Assembly (NCBI GenBank): GCA_963779735.1
Contig: CAVZZJ010000006.1
Span: forward strand, 434,001-498,000
Direction: 5' to 3'
DNA from: Bog-473 sp963779735
GTDB lineage: Bacteria; Actinomycetota; Acidimicrobiia; Acidimicrobiales; RAAP-2
Length of the DNA stretch: 64,000 nt
Position numbers and translations under genes: made by a program. Positions 49,109 through 57,898 of this stretch are shown one piece after another (within the stretch, counting starts at the first letter, position 1; each line of letters starts with the position of its first letter). The notes under the pieces were generated by a model that had not been told where the DNA came from, did no database searches, and was given only the letters and a program-made list of their open reading frames with translations.

Positions 49109-50557
49109 TCAGGACTCGCGGACGACTTCGCTCGGACTCTTGTCGGTGCGCAAGCCTCGCCATGAAGGATGGCGCAGGCGCCCGTCCTTCGTCCACTCTG
49201 CAAATCGAACCTCGCCGACCAGCTCGGGTCGGACATAGCGAGCGTGCGCACGCTCGCTCGGACGTAGCCCCTCCCGGAAGGGGCTCTTCTCGGCGGCCAG
49301 CGGAGCGAGGTCAGCCAGCAGCTCGCTCCGGGCAGAGGCGGAGAACCCCGTACCGACCTTTCCGGCATAGTCGAGCCCCTCCGGCGTCGGGATTCCGAGC
49401 AGGAGTGCACCGAGGCTGGCCGACCGCTCACCCCTGCCCGGGGTCCAGCCGCCGATCACCACTTCTTGGGTACGGAAGATCTTCACCTTCACCCAGTCGC
49501 CGGTTCGCCGGCCCGGCGTGTACGTCGACACGCGCCGTTTGACGACGACCCCCTCCAGTCCGCGCTCGGCGGCTACGGCAAGGATGGCAGCGCCCCGCTC
49601 CCCCCGGATGGAGGGTGGCGTCCCGAACGTGTCACCCGAGAGCTGCAGCGATTCAAGGAGGGTTCGCCTGTCGTCATAGGGGAGTGTCATGACTGTTCGG
49701 CCATCGAGATAGAGCACATCGAACGCCAGGTAGCTGGCGGGCATGCTCTTGGATAGTCGGGCGATCAAGGATTTCGAACCCAGATGAAGCCGGTGCGAGA
49801 GCTGTCCGAAGCTAGGCCTGCCCTCGGCGTCGAATGACACGACCTCCCCGTCCAACACCGCCGGGCGCGCCCCGAGAAAGTCGCCAACGTCGCGCAGCTC
49901 GGGAAACGAGGGTGTCAGGTCTGTTCCGTTTCGACCGATGGCCCGGACGCGACCGCCCTCGACGTACAAGAGCGCGCGCACGCCATCCCACTTGAATTCG
50001 TAGGCCCAGTCTTCTTCGGACTTCGGCAGATCGCCGGGCTGGGCCAGCATGGGTCGAATGGCTTGGGGCATCGGCTCATAGCCCGCAGGAGGCGGATCCA
50101 TTCGGTGGATCATCCAGTTCTTGCCCTGCGTGGGGAAGAGGACGTAGCGCCCCGAGGCCCGCGTGCCGTGAAGCACCACCATGACCTCGTCTTGCCGCCA
50201 CTTCTCCAGGTCGTAGGTGCCGCTGTCCCAGAGGCGCACGTGACCGCCGCCATACTCACCCTCCGGGATGTCGCCCGAGAAGCCGGCGTACTCGAGCGGG
50301 TGATCCTCGGTGTGGACGGCCAAGTGATCCGAGGACGGGGTCTCGGGCAGGCCCTTGGGCAGGGCCCATGAGACGAGAACGCCGTCGTGCTCCAACCGAA
50401 AGTCCCAGTGGAGCGATCGGGCGTGATGCTCTTGAATCACGAAGATCGGGGCTGTCGCCTTCTTATCCCGCGCCGCCCTCGGGGACCTTGATCCCATGGG
50501 TTCGGGCGTTTTGCTCGGATCCCTCTTGGCCCGGTACGGCGACAAGCCCGCTGGCAT
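49109..50557 (-). CDS. LigD-type ATP-dependent DNA ligase with 3'-phosphoesterase domain
   Basis: 482 residues. N-terminal phosphoesterase domain (about 10-150): YRAKRDPSKTPEPMG, FVIQEHHARSLHWDFRLEHDGVLVSWALPKG with the His/Asp/Arg active-site cluster. Ligase domain (about 165-470): adenylated Lys in YEFKWDGVRALLYVEGG, LDGEVVSFD, SYLAFDVLYLDGR, LEGVVVKRR and DWVKVKIF. The polymerase domain of full LigD is absent, and no Ku gene is in the window. It would end-join or repair DNA in non-growing cells. Preceded by 264 non-coding bases in which I recognise nothing. Confidence 0.92.
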   Translation of the reverse strand: MPAGLSPYRAKRDPSKTPEPMGSRSPRAARDKKATAPIFVIQEHHARSLHWDFRLEHDGVLVSWALPKGLPETPSSDHLAVHTEDHPLEYAGFSGDIPEGEYGGGHVRLWDSGTYDLEKWRQDEVMVVLHGTRASGRYVLFPTQGKNWMIHRMDPPPAGYEPMPQAIRPMLAQPGDLPKSEEDWAYEFKWDGVRALLYVEGGRVRAIGRNGTDLTPSFPELRDVGDFLGARPAVLDGEVVSFDAEGRPSFGQLSHRLHLGSKSLIARLSKSMPASYLAFDVLYLDGRTVMTLPYDDRRTLLESLQLSGDTFGTPPSIRGERGAAILAVAAERGLEGVVVKRRVSTYTPGRRTGDWVKVKIFRTQEVVIGGWTPGRGERSASLGALLLGIPTPEGLDYAGKVGTGFSASARSELLADLAPLAAEKSPFREGLRPSERAHARYVRPELVGEVRFAEWTKDGRLRHPSWRGLRTDKSPSEVVRES

Positions 50558-50575
50558 GCACGTAATGTATTCCCT

Positions 50576-51385
50576 TCACCGGGCGACCGGCGAGGCGTGG
50601 GTTCGGTGCCAGGCAGAGTACCCACGCCCCACGCCGTACCATGCCGCGCTGAACGCGCCGACGAAGAAGCCGACCGGCCAGTTCATCTCGTACGCGCTCG
50701 CGATCGCCGCCCACACGGTGACGAGTGCGATGGCCACCGAGCCCAGCAGGGCGCGGTCCGGGCGATCGCTGAAGCACCTGGCCGCCGCAGGGGGCCCGAT
50801 CATCAACGTGAAGATGAGAAGGGCGCCGACCACCGGCACGGTCATGGTGGTGGCGCACGCCAGAATCACCAGGAACGCCATCTCCATCCGGTGTGGCCGG
50901 ATCCCCCTCGCGGCCGCAATCTCGGGAACGAGGGAGGTGAGCATCAACCTCCGGTAGAGCAAGGCGACCCCCAGCACGCAGGCCAGACCGAGCAGGGCGA
51001 CAGGCAGGATCTCGCTCGAGCTGACCCCCAGGATCTCACCGAAGAGGAGCGAGAAGATCTGTGGCTCGTACTCCGTGCTCTGGCTGAGGAACGCCGCGCC
51101 CAGGGCGAGCATCATCACGAGGGCCAAGGCGGTCACTGCGTCGGCCCGCCCCCGCCGGCTGAGCGAACCTATGCCCAGCGCCGCGACGAGCGACATGGCT
51201 CCCAGCCCGACGAGCGGATTGATGCCGACGAGGTTTGCACCGGCGGCTCCGGCAAACGCCCCATTTGGTATGGCATGCGCCGGGAACGCGGAACCTCGTA
51301 GGACTACGAAGAAGCCGACCACCCCGGCGGTGATCGCCACGATGGTGGAGACCTCCCACGCGTTGGCCATGAACCCCGAGAACAT
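50576..51385 (-). CDS. Metal ABC transporter permease (ABC-3 family), second copy
   Basis: 269 residues, mostly membrane (7-8 spans). FVVLRGSAFPAHAIPNGAFAGAAGANLVGINPLVGLGAMSL and LVPEIAAARGIRPHRMEMAFLVILACATTMTVPVVGALLIFTLMIGPPAAARC are ABC-3 (ZnuB/MntB) motifs. The ATG shares one base with the previous stop. Two adjacent but diverged permeases suggest a heterodimeric channel. Last gene of the metal operon. Confidence 0.88.
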   Translation of the reverse strand: MFSGFMANAWEVSTIVAITAGVVGFFVVLRGSAFPAHAIPNGAFAGAAGANLVGINPLVGLGAMSLVAALGIGSLSRRGRADAVTALALVMMLALGAAFLSQSTEYEPQIFSLLFGEILGVSSSEILPVALLGLACVLGVALLYRRLMLTSLVPEIAAARGIRPHRMEMAFLVILACATTMTVPVVGALLIFTLMIGPPAAARCFSDRPDRALLGSVAIALVTVWAAIASAYEMNWPVGFFVGAFSAAWYGVGRGYSAWHRTHASPVAR

Positions 51386-52254
51386 CAGATGTCCTCGCGC
51401 CCAGCGGCGCGCCGACGGACGATCGGGAGCCCGGACGCCAGGTAGAAGAGGAATGACAGGGCGACGACGAAGAAGCTGACCGGGATCGGTGCCGATGAGT
51501 CCCAGTAGAAGCTGTCGTAAGCCAACAGGATGCCCAGAAGGGTGGTGGCGACGCCGAGGGCACAGGCGAAGAGCATGGCGTGACGAAGTGTCCGGGTCGT
51601 GCGCAGTGCGGTCGCAGCCGGACCGATCAGCAGGGCCGTGGAAAGGATGGAGCCGATGGCGATGGACGAAAGGCCCACCGAGACGGCGAGGGCGAGCATG
51701 AAGAGCAGACCGATGGTCCGAACGCGGATTCCCCGCGCGGCGGCGAGCTCGGCGCTGACCGAGGACAGCAGCAGCGGCCGATGGATCACGCCGATCACCA
51801 GGAGCGTCGCGACGCTGAGGATGACCACGACAGGAACCGTTGACGGGTCGATGGTGAAGATGGACCCGAAGAGGATCTGTTGGGTCGCTCCCGTCGTCGC
51901 GCTCTTCGTGGTGTCCAGATAGAGGAACAGAGCGGCCAAACCGGTGGCGGCGCCCAGGACGATGCCGGTGGCCAGGTCTCGACTCCGCACTCTTTGGACC
52001 CCGATCACATCCATCGCCCCGGCCCCTATGACACCGCCTCCGATGAACCCGACCAGGGGGCTCAGGCCCAGGAAGAATGCGCCTGACCCACCGGTCGTGG
52101 CGACATCGGTCAGCGCATGGCCGGCGAAGGACTGGCTACGAACCACCGTGAAGACGCCGACGACGGCGGAAACGATCGCCGTCACGGTGCCGATTGCCGC
52201 GGCAGTGTGGACGGGGCCGCTGGCGAAGAAGCCGGGTTCGAAGAGGAAACCCAC
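51385..52254 (-). CDS. Metal ABC transporter permease (ABC-3 family), first copy
   Basis: 289 residues, GTG start. VVRSQSFAGHALTDVATTGGSGAFFLGLSPLVGFIGGGVIGAGAMDVI, then LSSVSAELAAARGIRVRTIGLLFMLALAVSVGLSSIAIGSILSTALLIGPAATA: ABC-3 permease of zinc/manganese importers, 8 spans. Lies between the ATPase and the second permease with tight spacing. Confidence 0.88.
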   Translation of the reverse strand: MGFLFEPGFFASGPVHTAAAIGTVTAIVSAVVGVFTVVRSQSFAGHALTDVATTGGSGAFFLGLSPLVGFIGGGVIGAGAMDVIGVQRVRSRDLATGIVLGAATGLAALFLYLDTTKSATTGATQQILFGSIFTIDPSTVPVVVILSVATLLVIGVIHRPLLLSSVSAELAAARGIRVRTIGLLFMLALAVSVGLSSIAIGSILSTALLIGPAATALRTTRTLRHAMLFACALGVATTLLGILLAYDSFYWDSSAPIPVSFFVVALSFLFYLASGLPIVRRRAAGREDI

Positions 52255-52260
52255 GCCGTA

Positions 52261-53076
52261 TCAGGAGACGGTCAACGTGGGGTGATCCGGGATGTCGTCG
52301 ATCTCGGCACCAGGTTCGGCCACGACCAGTACCCGGCCATGGAGTTTCAGTACGTCGACGTGATGTCCGTACAGTTTGCTCAGCACGTCCGACCGCACGA
52401 CCTCCTCCGTCGTCCCGCTGGCCGCGCGTCCGGCCGTCAGGTAGACGATCCGGTCCATCACGGGCAGGAGCGCGTTCATCTCGTGCGCCGAGAGGAGGAT
52501 GGCCACGTCGTGGGCGCGGGCGACCCGATGGAGCAGGGCGACTATTTCCTGGACGCTCTTGGGGTCGAGATTGGCCAGCGGCTCGTCCAAGAGGAGCAGG
52601 GTGGGTCGACTGATGAGAGCGTGCGCGACCAAGACGCGTTGCTGCTCCCCCCCCGAGAGGCTGCCGACACGGCTGTCGGCGAAGTGCTCGGCATCGACAT
52701 CGTGCAGCATCTTCTCGACGAGCTCCCGCTGATCCCTCGAGCGCCGCCCGAAGCCCAAGCGGTGGGCATCGAGACCGAGAGCCACCAGATCACGCGCACG
52801 CATGGGCACGTCGGGGTCCAACGCGACCTTCTGCGGGACGTAGCCGATGGAACGACCCCGCCGTGACAGGGGTGCCCCATCCACGCGGATCTCGCCCGAA
52901 TCTGGTCGTTGAAGGCCCAGGATAATCCGTAGGAGGGTGGTCTTGCCGACTCCGTTGGAGCCGATCAGTCCGGTGAATTCCCCCCTTCGCACCTCGAAGG
53001 AGACTCGGTCGAGCACCCGACGACCCGAGAAGGAGACGCCGATGCCGTCGACCTCCAGAACAGGGGCGGTCCTCAC
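52261..53076 (-). CDS. Metal ABC transporter ATP-binding protein
   Basis: 271 residues. Walker A GSNGVGKTT (about 39-47), Q-loop VPQKVALD, signature LSGGEQQRVLVAHAL, Walker B LLLLDEPLANLDP and switch His in LLSAHEMN. Length and lineage fit ZnuC/MntA-type ATPases. The ATG overlaps the binding-protein stop (ATGA). Powers uptake through the two downstream permeases. Confidence 0.93.
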   Translation of the reverse strand: MRTAPVLEVDGIGVSFSGRRVLDRVSFEVRRGEFTGLIGSNGVGKTTLLRIILGLQRPDSGEIRVDGAPLSRRGRSIGYVPQKVALDPDVPMRARDLVALGLDAHRLGFGRRSRDQRELVEKMLHDVDAEHFADSRVGSLSGGEQQRVLVAHALISRPTLLLLDEPLANLDPKSVQEIVALLHRVARAHDVAILLSAHEMNALLPVMDRIVYLTAGRAASGTTEEVVRSDVLSKLYGHHVDVLKLHGRVLVVAEPGAEIDDIPDHPTLTVS

Positions 53077-54041
53077 AGGTGCTCAGTCGAGGTTCCGTGC
53101 GCCACGGCCGCTCGAAGGGCCGCCACCTCGGCCAGCATCCAGGTCTGATAGTCGTAGCCGGGGGTGGGCATTGTTTCGTACACGCCGACAACGGGCACCC
53201 CGGCCGTTTGTGCAGTTTCTCGTATCGACGTCGTGAGCGAGTCGACGACCTGCTGGTTGTAGCAAAAGACCTTGACCATGTGCTTGGTGAAGAACCCGTT
53301 CTCGAGGGTGATGTCCTCGGGGGCCGGGTCGACGCCGTTCATGATGTCGGCCTGGAAGACGAACGGGGTGAGGTTCTTCATGCCCATGGCGGTGAGCAGG
53401 TAGTCGGCGACGGGTTCCGTTGTTGCCACCGCCGTTCCTGCGTATTTCGCCCTGAACGCGGCGATGGCGGCCAACCAGGGTTTGAGTGAGGCGTCGAAGC
53501 CGAGCAGCCTGGCCTGGAAGTACGCCTTCTGGCCTGGGTCGAGTTCGGAGAGATCGGCCGCCATCACCTTGGCCACCGCCGGCATGGTCTTTGGGTTGTA
53601 CCAAAGATGGGGATTCGGCGTGTCGTCGGGGAGTCCCAGGACGTGCTGGACGACGATAACCTTGCGCCTGGGATTCGGTGAGGCGGATTCGATGTCGTTC
53701 ATGAACCCGTCGTAGCCGACGCCGTTCTGCACGATCAGCTCGGCGTGGCTCACCTCCTCGGCCACGCTCGTGCTCGCCTCGAAGGTATGGGGGTCCGTGT
53801 TGGGGTTGTTGAGGATGGAGGAGACCTTTACGTACTCGCCCCCGATCTGGCCCAGCACATTGGCGTACTCGTTCTCCGCCCCGATGGCGTTGATCACGAC
53901 GGGTTTGGCGCCGCTTGCCGAGGCGGGGGGGGTGCCGGCCAGGCCCACGAGCGCGCCGGCGAGGAGCGTGCCGGTGGTGGCGAGCAGGCCCATGCGCCGC
54001 GCGGCGGTGCGCACCCACGTTCTCGCTGCGGCGGCGGTCAC
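53073..54041 (-). CDS. Metal ABC transporter substrate-binding protein (ZnuA/TroA-like)
   Basis: 322 residues, GTG start. Signal sequence at 1-43 with RR and a hydrophobic stretch (MGLLATTGTLLAGALVGLAG) ending ASASGA. Metal-binding His sites: NTDPHTFEAS and TPNPHLWYNPKTMPAVAKVMA; later VATTEPVADYLL and the C-terminal YETMPTPGYDYQTWMLAEV. The His-rich loop of ZnuA is absent. Zinc is favoured by the facing Fur/Zur-type gene; manganese is possible. First gene of the four-gene transport operon. Confidence 0.88.
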   Translation of the reverse strand: MTAAAARTWVRTAARRMGLLATTGTLLAGALVGLAGTPPASASGAKPVVINAIGAENEYANVLGQIGGEYVKVSSILNNPNTDPHTFEASTSVAEEVSHAELIVQNGVGYDGFMNDIESASPNPRRKVIVVQHVLGLPDDTPNPHLWYNPKTMPAVAKVMAADLSELDPGQKAYFQARLLGFDASLKPWLAAIAAFRAKYAGTAVATTEPVADYLLTAMGMKNLTPFVFQADIMNGVDPAPEDITLENGFFTKHMVKVFCYNQQVVDSLTTSIRETAQTAGVPVVGVYETMPTPGYDYQTWMLAEVAALRAAVAHGTSTEHL

Positions 54042-54056
54042 GCCGACAACATAGAC

Positions 54057-54071
54057 TGAGACTGAGTCTCA
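54057..54071. promoter_or_regulatory. Perfect 7-1-7 palindrome, likely Zur/Fur-type operator
   Basis: TGAGACT - G - AGTCTCA, 16 bases upstream of the binding-protein start and 97 bases before the Fur-family TTG. Architecture equals actinobacterial Zur and Fur boxes (7-1-7, TGA...TCA ends), though the inner bases differ from the usual AT-rich core. Confidence 0.7.
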
Positions 54072-54167
54072 TTACAACTGAGACCGTCGGACGCTAACCT
54101 GGCGGGGCGCGCGCCGCGCGCCGCGCCAGCCGGACTGCCCAGAAGAGCCAGAGGATCGGAGGCAGCT

Positions 54168-54620
54168 TTGTCTGCAACGCACCCGAAGGACGAGAGTCTG
54201 CACGAACTCGTGGAGGTCCGACTCCGCCGCATCGACCAGCGCTACACCGCCGGTCGTCGCGCGATGGTCGAGTTACTCGTTTCCCTCGGCCACCCGGTGA
54301 GCATCTCCGACATCGCGGTGAAGCTTCCAGACATTCCGAGGAGTTCGGCCTACCGCCACCTCGTCGACCTCCAAAGTGCCGGTGTCGTGCGGCGAATAGC
54401 CGCGAGCGACGAATTCGCAAGATTCGAGCTTGCCGAGGATCTCACCGAGCACCATCACCACCTCCTCTGCACGATCTGTGGCCGGGTGAACGATGTGACA
54501 CCGACCCAGGCATTCGAGCGGATGGTCGCCAAAATGGTGCAGGAGTTAGCCGCTCAGCAGGACTTTCATCCGACTTCGCACGCCCTCGACGTCATCGGTC
54601 ACTGCTCGAATTGCAAATGA
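54168..54620 (+). CDS. Fur-family metalloregulator, probably Zur-like
   Basis: 150 residues, TTG start 5 bases after GGAGG. Winged-helix domain RLRRIDQRYTAGRRAMVELLVSLGHPVSISDIAVKLPDIPRSSAYRHLVDLQSAGVVRRI. Metal site EHHHHLLCTICGRVNDV (His cluster with CxxC) and C-terminal GHCSNC, the second zinc CxxC. Divergent from a zinc/manganese importer and across from a 7-1-7 operator, so it most likely represses that operon when metal is ample. Confidence 0.9.
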   Translation: MSATHPKDESLHELVEVRLRRIDQRYTAGRRAMVELLVSLGHPVSISDIAVKLPDIPRSSAYRHLVDLQSAGVVRRIAASDEFARFELAEDLTEHHHHLLCTICGRVNDVTPTQAFERMVAKMVQELAAQQDFHPTSHALDVIGHCSNCK

Positions 54621-54642
54621 ATCAGAACGTGTACTCCCTGCC

Positions 54643-54846
54643 GTGGCCTCCTCGTCGCTCCCGCCGGACGACCTGATCATCGAGATCACCGAGACCAGCC
54701 TCATGTCAACACCACCATGGACCGAAACAATGGCCAAGTCGCCCGAGGGAGATGCTCTCATCCAGCTGGGCCTCTTTGCTCGGCCGTTATTGCCCGAGGA
54801 GGTGGAAGCGTTCTTCGACCCAACCAACGATCCGGCAGTCGTCTGA
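54643..54846 (+). pseudogene. EAL-domain remnant with large internal deletion
   Basis: A 67-codon frame. DDLIIEITETSLMST is the ITE(T/S) segment of an EAL phosphodiesterase, and the last 35 codons, ALIQLGLFARPLLPEEVEAFF, match the terminal GYLFARPL-P-E-VEAF part. The roughly 90 residues expected between, including the DDFGTG loop and the catalytic Lys region, are gone. The N-terminus is also missing. It lies 22 bases after the Fur-type gene. Confidence 0.55.
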
Positions 54847-54899
54847 ACGGCTCTGGCACCTCGCGCCGGGGGAGACCGAGCGCCCCCAGAGCACACGGG

Positions 54900-57101
54900 T
54901 CAACTGAGGGCTGACCCCAACGTCGCCAGCACCTCGTCAGTGTCTTGGCCGAAACGTGGCGCCGGACCAGAGGGCCGGACCATGGGACGATCGCCGTGCA
55001 ACGGAGAGCCGGGAAGACGGACACTGCCCCCGCCGAAGGGCACATCGACGAAGAACTTCCGCTGGCCCAGGTGGGGGTCCGCGGCGAGCCGGGGCGGTTC
55101 GAGGACGGGGAAGGCCTCGAGGCCCGCTCCCTGGAGTCCACTCGTCAGGTCGCGCCCGTCGCGGACGGCGGTGTACGAACCGATCAGCCGCTCTATGGCG
55201 GCCTCATCCATAGGCGAGGTCGCCGCCAGCCGCGCCAGTTCCGGAATGCCCGCCACCGTCGCGAATCGCTCGAGCTCGGATCGATCTTCCAGGCGGATGG
55301 CAATCCACCTGTCGCCACCCCGGCAGGGGAAGACCCCCTGTATCGCCCCGGATCTCGACCTGTTGCCGACGCGGGGTAGCGGCTGATCGAACGCCGATGC
55401 CCCAAGTAGGTCCTCGCCGCTCATGGCGGTGTAGACCTCGAGCTGGGAGATGTCGAACCAGCCTCCCGTCCCGGTCTCAGCGCGTTCGCGCAGGCCGCGT
55501 AGCGCGCCGAGCGCACCGGCGAGTCCGGCCGCCCCATCTGGGAGCGTGTGACCCAATCGGAGGGGCTCCCTTCCGGCGTATCCGGTGCGCGCTTCGATGG
55601 ATGAGGCTGCTTCGATTGTCGGCCCGTAGGACCTTCGCTCCGACCAGGGCCCGGTGCTACCGAAGCCTGAGAGCGACACGTAGACCAGGTTCGGGTTGAG
55701 TGTGCACAGGTCGGAGGGGCCGAGTCCGAAACGGTCCATTACCCCGGGACGAGAGTTCTCGACCAGGACGTCGGCCACCTCGGACAGCCGGTGCGCCGTG
55801 CGTTGGTCGCGCGGATCGGTCAGATCGAGGACGACACTCTGCTTGTTGCGGTTCATCTTCAGGTGGAACAGGTGCATCACGAGCGTCAAGGCGTCTGACG
55901 TACGGGGGTCCGCGTCGATCCTCGAATGTGGACGCTCCATCCATATGACATTCGCCCCGAGATCGGCCAACCATCTCGTCGCGCTGGGACCGGCCCAGAA
56001 CGCAGTGAAGTCGAGGACGACCACGCCGGCCAGCGGCAAGGGATCTGATCGTGTTGGGGGAGTGACGCCACCGTCGCGGGGACGCTCGCCGGCCGAGAAC
56101 CGCGTCGCCGTTGGGATCGGATTGCCGGGCATCTGAGCCTCCTGCAGGACCTCCCGGGGGTGGTCCCAGAACCGGCGGTGTTCGAGTTGGGGGTTGGCGA
56201 GAACGTCGGACGGTCCGGCGACCTTGGCGGCAGCCACGCCGTTCGCCCGGAGTAGGTCGACGACCTCGTCCGCAGCGTGACTGCTCAGGAAGGGATCGAT
56301 CTCTGCATCGAACTCGTCTCGGTGGTCCCATCGTGCGTTCTTGTCTCGGTATCGCTCGTCGGTGATGAGGTCCGCCCGCCCTATCGCCAGGGCGAAGCGG
56401 TCGAACTCGGAGTCGGTCACCACGCCGAGCGACACATGGCCGTCACGGCACGGACGCACGACGAGCGGATACGTCTCGGTGTACCTGCCGGTGCGCTCGC
56501 GGACGATTCCTAGCGCCAGACGCGAGAACGTCGACTGGTGGACGCTCAACATCGCCTCCATGGTGCTGATATCGACATGCTGGCCCTGCCCTGTGCGGCG
56601 ACGGAGCTGGAGGGCCGCCTCGGCGGCGATGGCGGCCGTGTACCCGCCGACGTACCCACATAGGTTCTCGGGGCCGATCAGTGGCTCCCGATCGGGCTCG
56701 CCCGTAATCGCCAGGTAGCCGCCGGCGGCCCACCCGGCGAGGGGTCCGCCCCGAAAGGTCGCGTAGGGACCGGTTGTGCCGAACGTGCTCGTCGTGACGT
56801 GCACACAGGTGCTCGGCAGCGCGGCCATGACGGACTCCGACGCCAGTCCCGCATAACGACCGCGGTCGAACGTAGAGAACACCACGTCGTCCGCTGCTAC
56901 GAGGGTCGCAGCCTCGTCGGCGTTCGAGCAGGGCACGATCTGCTTGTGCGCATTGAGGTAGATGTCGAGAAGTGCGGGGCGTTCGGCACCTGCCGGTGAT
57001 CCCGCGCTCCGGGTCGGCCGCAGGACCTTCATCCCCGCCATCGCCAGAAGCTTGGCCGCGAACATTCCGTCGACGTCGCAGCTGATGTCGACGACCTTCA
57101 A
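54900..57101 (-). CDS. Double-domain CaiB/BaiF-type (class III) CoA-transferase
   Basis: 733 residues from TTG 57101, which overlaps the hydratase stop (TTGA). Two full CoA-transferase halves are joined: the first has STFGTTGPYATFRGGPLAGWAAGGYLAITGEP and RRRTGQGQHVDISTMEAML; the second has VVLDFTAFWAGPSATRWLADLGANVIWMERP, NRNKQSVVLDLTDPR, VLVENSRPGVMDRFGL and GTGGWFDISQLEVYTAMSGEDLL. The usual catalytic Asp lies in the DIS segments. Moves CoA between an acyl-CoA and a carboxylate. Part of the degradative cluster at the right edge; substrate unknown. Confidence 0.9.
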   Translation of the reverse strand: MKVVDISCDVDGMFAAKLLAMAGMKVLRPTRSAGSPAGAERPALLDIYLNAHKQIVPCSNADEAATLVAADDVVFSTFDRGRYAGLASESVMAALPSTCVHVTTSTFGTTGPYATFRGGPLAGWAAGGYLAITGEPDREPLIGPENLCGYVGGYTAAIAAEAALQLRRRTGQGQHVDISTMEAMLSVHQSTFSRLALGIVRERTGRYTETYPLVVRPCRDGHVSLGVVTDSEFDRFALAIGRADLITDERYRDKNARWDHRDEFDAEIDPFLSSHAADEVVDLLRANGVAAAKVAGPSDVLANPQLEHRRFWDHPREVLQEAQMPGNPIPTATRFSAGERPRDGGVTPPTRSDPLPLAGVVVLDFTAFWAGPSATRWLADLGANVIWMERPHSRIDADPRTSDALTLVMHLFHLKMNRNKQSVVLDLTDPRDQRTAHRLSEVADVLVENSRPGVMDRFGLGPSDLCTLNPNLVYVSLSGFGSTGPWSERRSYGPTIEAASSIEARTGYAGREPLRLGHTLPDGAAGLAGALGALRGLRERAETGTGGWFDISQLEVYTAMSGEDLLGASAFDQPLPRVGNRSRSGAIQGVFPCRGGDRWIAIRLEDRSELERFATVAGIPELARLAATSPMDEAAIERLIGSYTAVRDGRDLTSGLQGAGLEAFPVLEPPRLAADPHLGQRKFFVDVPFGGGSVRLPGSPLHGDRPMVRPSGPAPRFGQDTDEVLATLGSALS

Positions 57102-57853
57102 CGATCGGTTCCCGGAAGCGTCGGAGCATCGTCGATGATGTCGCGCGGCCCCCAATCTTCGGCATGCCGTGCCTCTGCGGCGAGTGGCCGGTTGAACGCA
57201 CGTTTGATCGACGCAATGCCGGACGCCGGGAGTGCAACGAAGTCGCGGGCGATTCGCAGCGCCACCGACAGGAGTTCGTCGGGGGCAGTGACCCGGTTCA
57301 CCAGCCCGAGCCCGAGGGCCTCGGCGGCATCAACGTGTCGGCCCGACATCAGCAGCTCTTTCGCCACCGCTCGCGACATCAAGTGCGGCCACACGAGCTG
57401 GCATGCGGGCGAGGCGGGTAGCCCGTATTTGACGTGTGGCTCGGAGAGGAACGCGCCCTCGGCAATCACCACGATGTCACAGAGGGCCAGCAGCGCGGCC
57501 CCGAAGCCGACGGCCGGTCCATTGACCGCGGCGATGATCGGAATATCGAGTTCGAGCATGCACCGCAGTAACTCCCGATTGATGTCCGACAACTCCCGCT
57601 GGAGTATCTGGTTCCCCGCCGCCAGCTCTCGAAGCAACGAGAGATCTCCCCCGGCGCAGAATGCCCTTCCCGAACCGGTGAGCACCACGGCGCGGACGAC
57701 CTGGTCGGCCTCAATCGTGGCAAAGCGCTCGAGCAGCAATCGCTGCATGGCAAGGTCGGCGGCGTTCAATTTGTCGGGCCGGTTGAGTGTCAGGATGCGA
57801 ATGTCGCCTCGCGCTGTCCATGCGTACGGGTTCGTCGGGCATCGGGCGGCCAA
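57098..57853 (-). CDS. Enoyl-CoA hydratase/isomerase family protein
   Basis: 251 residues, TTG start. ILTLNRPDKLNAADLAMQRLL, VVLTGSGRAFCAGGDLSLL (oxyanion loop), IIAAVNGPAVGFGAALLALCDIVVIAEGAFLSEPHVKYGLPAS (second oxyanion and catalytic area), and DAAEALGLGLVNRV. The usual Glu of the active hydratase is replaced in part by GFGAA-L and SEPHVKYG, so isomerase or another crotonase reaction is as likely. Coupled with the CoA-transferase. Confidence 0.9.
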   Translation of the reverse strand: MAARCPTNPYAWTARGDIRILTLNRPDKLNAADLAMQRLLLERFATIEADQVVRAVVLTGSGRAFCAGGDLSLLRELAAGNQILQRELSDINRELLRCMLELDIPIIAAVNGPAVGFGAALLALCDIVVIAEGAFLSEPHVKYGLPASPACQLVWPHLMSRAVAKELLMSGRHVDAAEALGLGLVNRVTAPDELLSVALRIARDFVALPASGIASIKRAFNRPLAAEARHAEDWGPRDIIDDAPTLPGTDR

Positions 57854-57898
57854 CGATATCGGGATTCGTCGAAGGGCGAGGCAGATGGGATGGCGACG

